DNA from: Lachnospiraceae bacterium | GTDB lineage: Bacteria > Bacillota_A > Clostridia > Lachnospirales > Lachnospiraceae | Reading direction: 5' to 3' | Length of the DNA stretch: 8,988 nucleotides | Assembly: GCA_017435025.1 (NCBI GenBank) | Contig: JAFSFU010000312.1 | Location: forward strand, 1-8,988 | Shown here: one piece after another, positions 6,418 to 8,988 of the stretch | Numbering within the stretch: position 1 is the stretch's first letter | How the letters are laid out: every line of letters begins with the position of its first letter | Notes under the pieces: generated by a model | What the model was told of the DNA's origin: nothing | Databases searched by the model: none | The model's input: only the letters and a program-made list of their open reading frames with translations | Translations under genes and position numbers: made by a program

Positions 6418-6430
6418 AAATAACACCTCG

Positions 6431-7054
6431 CTAATTCTTATCTTTAGTCACCACCAGCTTCACGATCCAGAACACCCCATAAATAATGATCGGCATCGCC
6501 AAAGCAATGTAATCATACGGAGACTGGATCAAAAGATTGAACGTCGCATGCAGTGTCATAGCCGCCGCCAGCAACGCAAAGGTTCCCGTATAAAACAGCT
6601 TCTTCTGCTTTCGTACAAACGTCATTCCGCATCCGACGATCAGTGTACAGATTCCATGAGAGAGACTTGTAGAAAGACCACGGATGATTCCCCATAGTAA
6701 ATCTACCTGTTCCGCATAATTGATCAATAAAAACGCATTCTCCAAAATCGCAAATCCAATACCTACAGCCATCGAAAAAGGCAGAATCTCTTTCTTATCA
6801 TCACTGACCACCACTGCAAAAAAGAGAATCGGCAATGCCTTCAGAATTTCTTCGATCACCGGTGCGTATTTGATGGAAAGTTCGATTCCGCTGATTCCAT
6901 ACGCTCCGCACACGAACGTATTAATTTCATAAGAACATACTGCTGTCAGAATTCCGCACAACATGAATCCCATCAGCAATCTGGAGTGCTTATCCAGCAA
7001 AGTCATCAACAGCAGCATGGGAACTGCGATACAGATTGCAATTATATAAACCAT
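6431..7054 (-). CDS. PrsW family intramembrane metalloprotease
   Basis: A 207-residue polytopic membrane protein carrying the PrsW (CPBP-superfamily-related) signature motifs: APVIEEILKALP with Glu68, Glu69 and Lys72, GFAILENAF with Glu105, a His at 133 (SLSHGICTLIVG), and HATFN with His169. These Glu and His residues are the expected metal ligands and catalytic groups. In Bacillus subtilis PrsW makes the site-1 cut in the anti-sigma factor RsiW. Length fits the family. The ATG at 7054 is preferred: GGGGTG (7060-7065) lies five bases upstream and it overlaps the previous gene by only 13 bases. An in-frame ATG at 7102 would add 16 polar residues, overlap by 61 bases and has an AGG too close to the codon. 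No sigma/anti-sigma pair is visible here, so the substrate is unknown. I leave the symbol blank because orthology to prsW itself is unproven. Confidence 0.9.
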   Translation of the reverse strand: MVYIIAICIAVPMLLLMTLLDKHSRLLMGFMLCGILTAVCSYEINTFVCGAYGISGIELSIKYAPVIEEILKALPILFFAVVVSDDKKEILPFSMAVGIGFAILENAFLLINYAEQVDLLWGIIRGLSTSLSHGICTLIVGCGMTFVRKQKKLFYTGTFALLAAAMTLHATFNLLIQSPYDYIALAMPIIIYGVFWIVKLVVTKDKN

Positions 7055-7668
7055 TTGCGCACCCCATTTCTGGCAACAGGAAGGACGATTGCCAACAGAC
7101 ATCCTGTTGCGACTGCAAAGATTGTTTTAAGCTGCGTATGTGGAAATGCATAAAAGTATCCCGACATTAACAGACATATTCCAATGATAACTGCATTGAA
7201 AGGACGCATTACCTTAATAATTCCCATTTCCACATCAGGAACGATCAAATGCTTTACCGCAAAATAGAAGGTAAAAGTCATCGGAATATGCAGGCACAGC
7301 ATCCATAACCCCTTTTTAAACAGCAGCAAAAGAAAAACAGACACACAAAAGTAGACTGCCGTAAAAATTTTTGCCGTCAGACGATATTTTCTGATGGATG
7401 GTTCGTCTCCGTCTGCAATGCTGTCGTAAGCTCCGTAATATGCGGAATACAAGAAGAAGAACATTCCAACAAACCCGAAATAGCCGACATGAAATCCAAA
7501 ATATGTCTGTGTCCATAGGAAATCATACAACAGCGAGTATACCGTTCCGATCAGACAAGTTGCCATGGACAAAAACAGAATTTTATAGAACAATGGTGTC
7601 CTTTTTCGAAAGGCCGTGCATAAACCAAACACGGCGGCAGCCAGCACACCTATGAAAATATAAATCAT
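7042..7668 (-). CDS. Seven-segment integral membrane protein, hypothetical
   Basis: A 208-residue protein that is mostly hydrophobic, with seven probable membrane segments near residues 1-20, 28-52, 57-81, 99-117, 120-142, 158-178 and 181-200. A polar cytoplasmic-looking loop DSIADGDEPSIRKYR lies between segments 3 and 4. Aromatic residues crowd the third segment (YFGFVGMFFFLYSAYYGAY). The start overlaps the stop of the 217-residue gene as ATGA, and only a weak AAAGG lies upstream, so translation is probably coupled. The C-terminus overlaps the start of PrsW. I do not recognise a family with confidence; the topology recalls YhhN-like or 7TM sensor modules, but no diagnostic motif supports either. 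A membrane sensor or partner for the protease is a reasonable guess. Confidence 0.75.
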   Translation of the reverse strand: MIYIFIGVLAAAVFGLCTAFRKRTPLFYKILFLSMATCLIGTVYSLLYDFLWTQTYFGFHVGYFGFVGMFFFLYSAYYGAYDSIADGDEPSIRKYRLTAKIFTAVYFCVSVFLLLLFKKGLWMLCLHIPMTFTFYFAVKHLIVPDVEMGIIKVMRPFNAVIIGICLLMSGYFYAFPHTQLKTIFAVATGCLLAIVLPVARNGVRKWFI

Positions 7669-8318
7669 GATTTCGTTTTCCCTTTACCAACTTTTTGAAT
7701 AAATAACGTCATAAGACATCCAAGAACAACACCTACCACCAATGTAGTTGCGGTCAGTCCTGAGTTGTAAGCTCCATACATGCTCTGGGTCATGGTGCCG
7801 TTATCCCCATACATGGTCTGACCTCTTGCCAAACTGGTAAGTGACTGATTCGAGCTTAACACCTGTGAGTTCGAGCCTTGTAAATAACTGTTGTACTGTC
7901 CCATGAAGTCCTGAATAGATACCATTTCCATCTGGACCTCCAGACCTACTTCTTCAAGGTACCCTTCGAGCGATGTAACTGCCATATCCCATTCGTCACT
8001 GCTCATCCACAGGTCATTTCCGGTTTCATCATACTCCAGTCGCTTGGAGTCCATATAGTCTGCCATCTCACCCGGCATTTCTGTCTGGCCGCCTGTAGCA
8101 TTCACCGCTTCTGCCTGCAGTTTACGTGCTTCGTTAAGATACTGCGCGCAAGTCTTCTGTTCATTCTGCAGTTTTTGAACATTCTCCATCCGATCCAGTG
8201 CCTGCTGCTTTGATATATCTGCCATTTCCAGCTGCAGCTTCGCATACATCTGCTGAAGACTCTGGTCTGGTCCCAAATTATCCATATTCAGATTGTTGGA
8301 TGTTCTCATATTACTCAT
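7665..8318 (-). CDS. Coiled-coil protein with C-terminal membrane anchor, hypothetical
   Basis: A 217-residue protein. Residues about 17-72 are rich in Gln, Glu, Lys, Met and Leu with coiled-coil spacing (LQQMYAKLQLEMADISKQQA). An acidic middle follows, then a conserved-looking helix around 107-147 (EMVSIQDFMGQYNSYLQG, 131-148), a Ser/Asn/Gln/Gly-rich stretch at 149-186, and one hydrophobic segment at about 188-208 followed by GKGKTKS. There is no N-terminal signal, so it looks tail-anchored with the bulk in the cytoplasm. The QDFMGQYNSYLQG region recalls helical proteins of secretion systems, but I cannot name a family. The ATG is supported by AGAGGAGG (8327-8334) eight bases upstream. It follows the PP2C gene by 15 bases and overlaps the next gene. 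Being next to a PP2C and a PrsW protease, it might be a phosphatase or protease substrate; this is inference. Confidence 0.75.
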   Translation of the reverse strand: MSNMRTSNNLNMDNLGPDQSLQQMYAKLQLEMADISKQQALDRMENVQKLQNEQKTCAQYLNEARKLQAEAVNATGGQTEMPGEMADYMDSKRLEYDETGNDLWMSSDEWDMAVTSLEGYLEEVGLEVQMEMVSIQDFMGQYNSYLQGSNSQVLSSNQSLTSLARGQTMYGDNGTMTQSMYGAYNSGLTATTLVVGVVLGCLMTLFIQKVGKGKTKS

Positions 8319-8333
8319 ATCATTTTCCTCCTC

Positions 8334-8988
8334 TTAAGCATGATACCTCAAACACAGCATCGTAATATCATCGAACTGCGGCGTCTCTCCGGCAAAAGCA
8401 TCCACATCCGCCTTTACCTTTGCACAGAGTTCTTCCGGTCCGGCATCGCTGTTGGCATTCAGGATCTGACTCAAACGCTCCTCACCATACAGTTCCTCCT
8501 GCTGATTCATCGCCTCCGTAACCCCGTCCGTATACAGATAGATCACATCTCCAGACTGAAGCTGTACTTCATTTTTCCGGTACGGAATCTCTTCCATCAT
8601 GGCCAGCACAAGATTGGGTCTGCTTCTCAGATACTCAAAAGAACCATCCGCGTGTTTGACCAAAGGCGGATTATGTCCAGCATTGGCAAAACCGATCCGT
8701 CCTGTTTTGATATTCAACATGCCCATCCAGGCAGTCACAAACATTCCCGCATCATTTCCTTCACAGAGTTCTTCGTTGGCATGGATAAACACTTCTTCCA
8801 CACTCATTCCAGTCTCTGCATAACTCTTTAAAAGCGCTTTTGATTTCATCATAAACAATGCCGCCGGAATTCCCTTTCCTGAAACATCAGCTATTAAAAA
8901 AGCAAGTGTCTCTTCATTCACAAAATAGAAATCATAGAAATCTCCGCCCACCTCTTTGGCTGTGTGCATGGTCGCCCAGATGTCAAAC
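8334..8988 (-). CDS. PP2C/SpoIIE-type serine/threonine phosphatase, RsbU-like (5' end beyond window)
   Basis: The last 218 residues of a PP2C-family (PPM) phosphatase are visible. The reading frame stays open to the right edge, starting FDIWATMHTAKEVGGDFYDF, so the Met at 8969 is internal. Conserved motifs are AKEVGGDFYDF (metal-binding Asp), ADVSGKGIPAALFM (metal-binding Asp), a GHNPP motif, LYTDGVTEA and PQFDDITML near the end (metal-binding Asp). All key acidic residues look intact, so it should be active. Such RsbU/SpoIIE-type domains dephosphorylate phospho-Ser/Thr proteins, classically STAS-domain anti-anti-sigma factors, and often carry an N-terminal sensor, here out of sight. The protein ends LCLRYHA. 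It is the first visible gene of the operon; the next starts 15 bases on. The domain is secure, the substrate unknown. Confidence 0.93.
   Translation of the reverse strand, partial: FDIWATMHTAKEVGGDFYDFYFVNEETLAFLIADVSGKGIPAALFMMKSKALLKSYAETGMSVEEVFIHANEELCEGNDAGMFVTAWMGMLNIKTGRIGFANAGHNPPLVKHADGSFEYLRSRPNLVLAMMEEIPYRKNEVQLQSGDVIYLYTDGVTEAMNQQEELYGEERLSQILNANSDAGPEELCAKVKADVDAFAGETPQFDDITMLCLRYHA

Noticed and set aside
6418..6426. GTG at 6426 as the start of the 74-residue membrane protein gene
   Set aside because: This GTG is part of the GAGGTG ribosome binding site that serves the ATG at 6417.
8340..8831. A 163-codon plus-strand frame opposite the PP2C gene
   Set aside because: The opposite strand carries all the PP2C motifs. 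The plus-strand translation has no recognisable domain and is a shadow.
8967..8969. Met codon at 8969 as the start of the PP2C gene
   Set aside because: The frame continues upstream to the edge with the conserved FDIWAT segment that precedes AKEVGGD in this family, so the Met is internal.
1..8988. CRISPR array, insertion sequence, tRNA or phage attachment site
   Set aside because: I saw no regularly spaced repeats, transposase motifs, terminal inverted repeats or tRNA-like cloverleaf; the window is nearly all occupied by the nine genes.

Overview
The window looks like a chromosomal stretch from a Clostridia-class Firmicute, most probably Lachnospiraceae. The reasons are a moderate-to-low G+C content (judged by eye, not counted), strong AGGAGG-type ribosome binding sites, and gene families I know mainly from Lachnospiraceae (DUF5716, DUF5717, DUF4364). 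There are nine genes in three transcription units, with no mobile element, tRNA, rRNA or CRISPR array. No gap between genes exceeds about 190 bases.

Left block (1-5061, minus strand): an operon led by a giant 1192-residue DUF5717 protein. It has two N-terminal beta-rich domains, a very long alpha-helical repeat region and a beta-rich C-terminal domain. Next comes a 408-residue DUF5716 protein, which reads as a divergent Hsp70/actin-fold protein whose nucleotide-binding motifs are strongly degraded. Last is an unidentified protein cut by the left edge. The genes are packed with a 15-base gap and an ATGA overlap, so they probably make one complex. This is the best candidate for a poorly described system.

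Middle block (5062-6012): a divergent intergenic region separates the DUF5717 operon from a plus-strand pair, a DUF4364 winged-helix protein and a 77-residue lysine-rich single-pass membrane protein. A good sigma-A-type promoter, an extended -10 box on the other strand, a TACAG/CTGTA dyad cluster and a short palindrome lie between the divergent genes. A plausible arrangement is that the DUF4364 protein controls its own promoter and perhaps the DUF5717 operon. The pair ends at a hairpin-plus-T-run terminator at 6014-6038.

Right block (6193-8988, minus strand): a five-gene operon read toward the middle. In order: an RsbU/SpoIIE-type PP2C phosphatase (its start lies beyond the right edge), a 217-residue coiled-coil protein with one C-terminal membrane segment, a seven-segment membrane protein, a PrsW-family intramembrane metalloprotease and a 74-residue two-segment membrane protein. 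Gaps are 0-15 bases and two junctions overlap. The set suggests a membrane-centred signalling module combining phosphatase and intramembrane-protease functions, but its target is not visible here. The 180 bases between this operon and the middle block hold the terminator, weak inverted repeats and a possible decayed coding tail.
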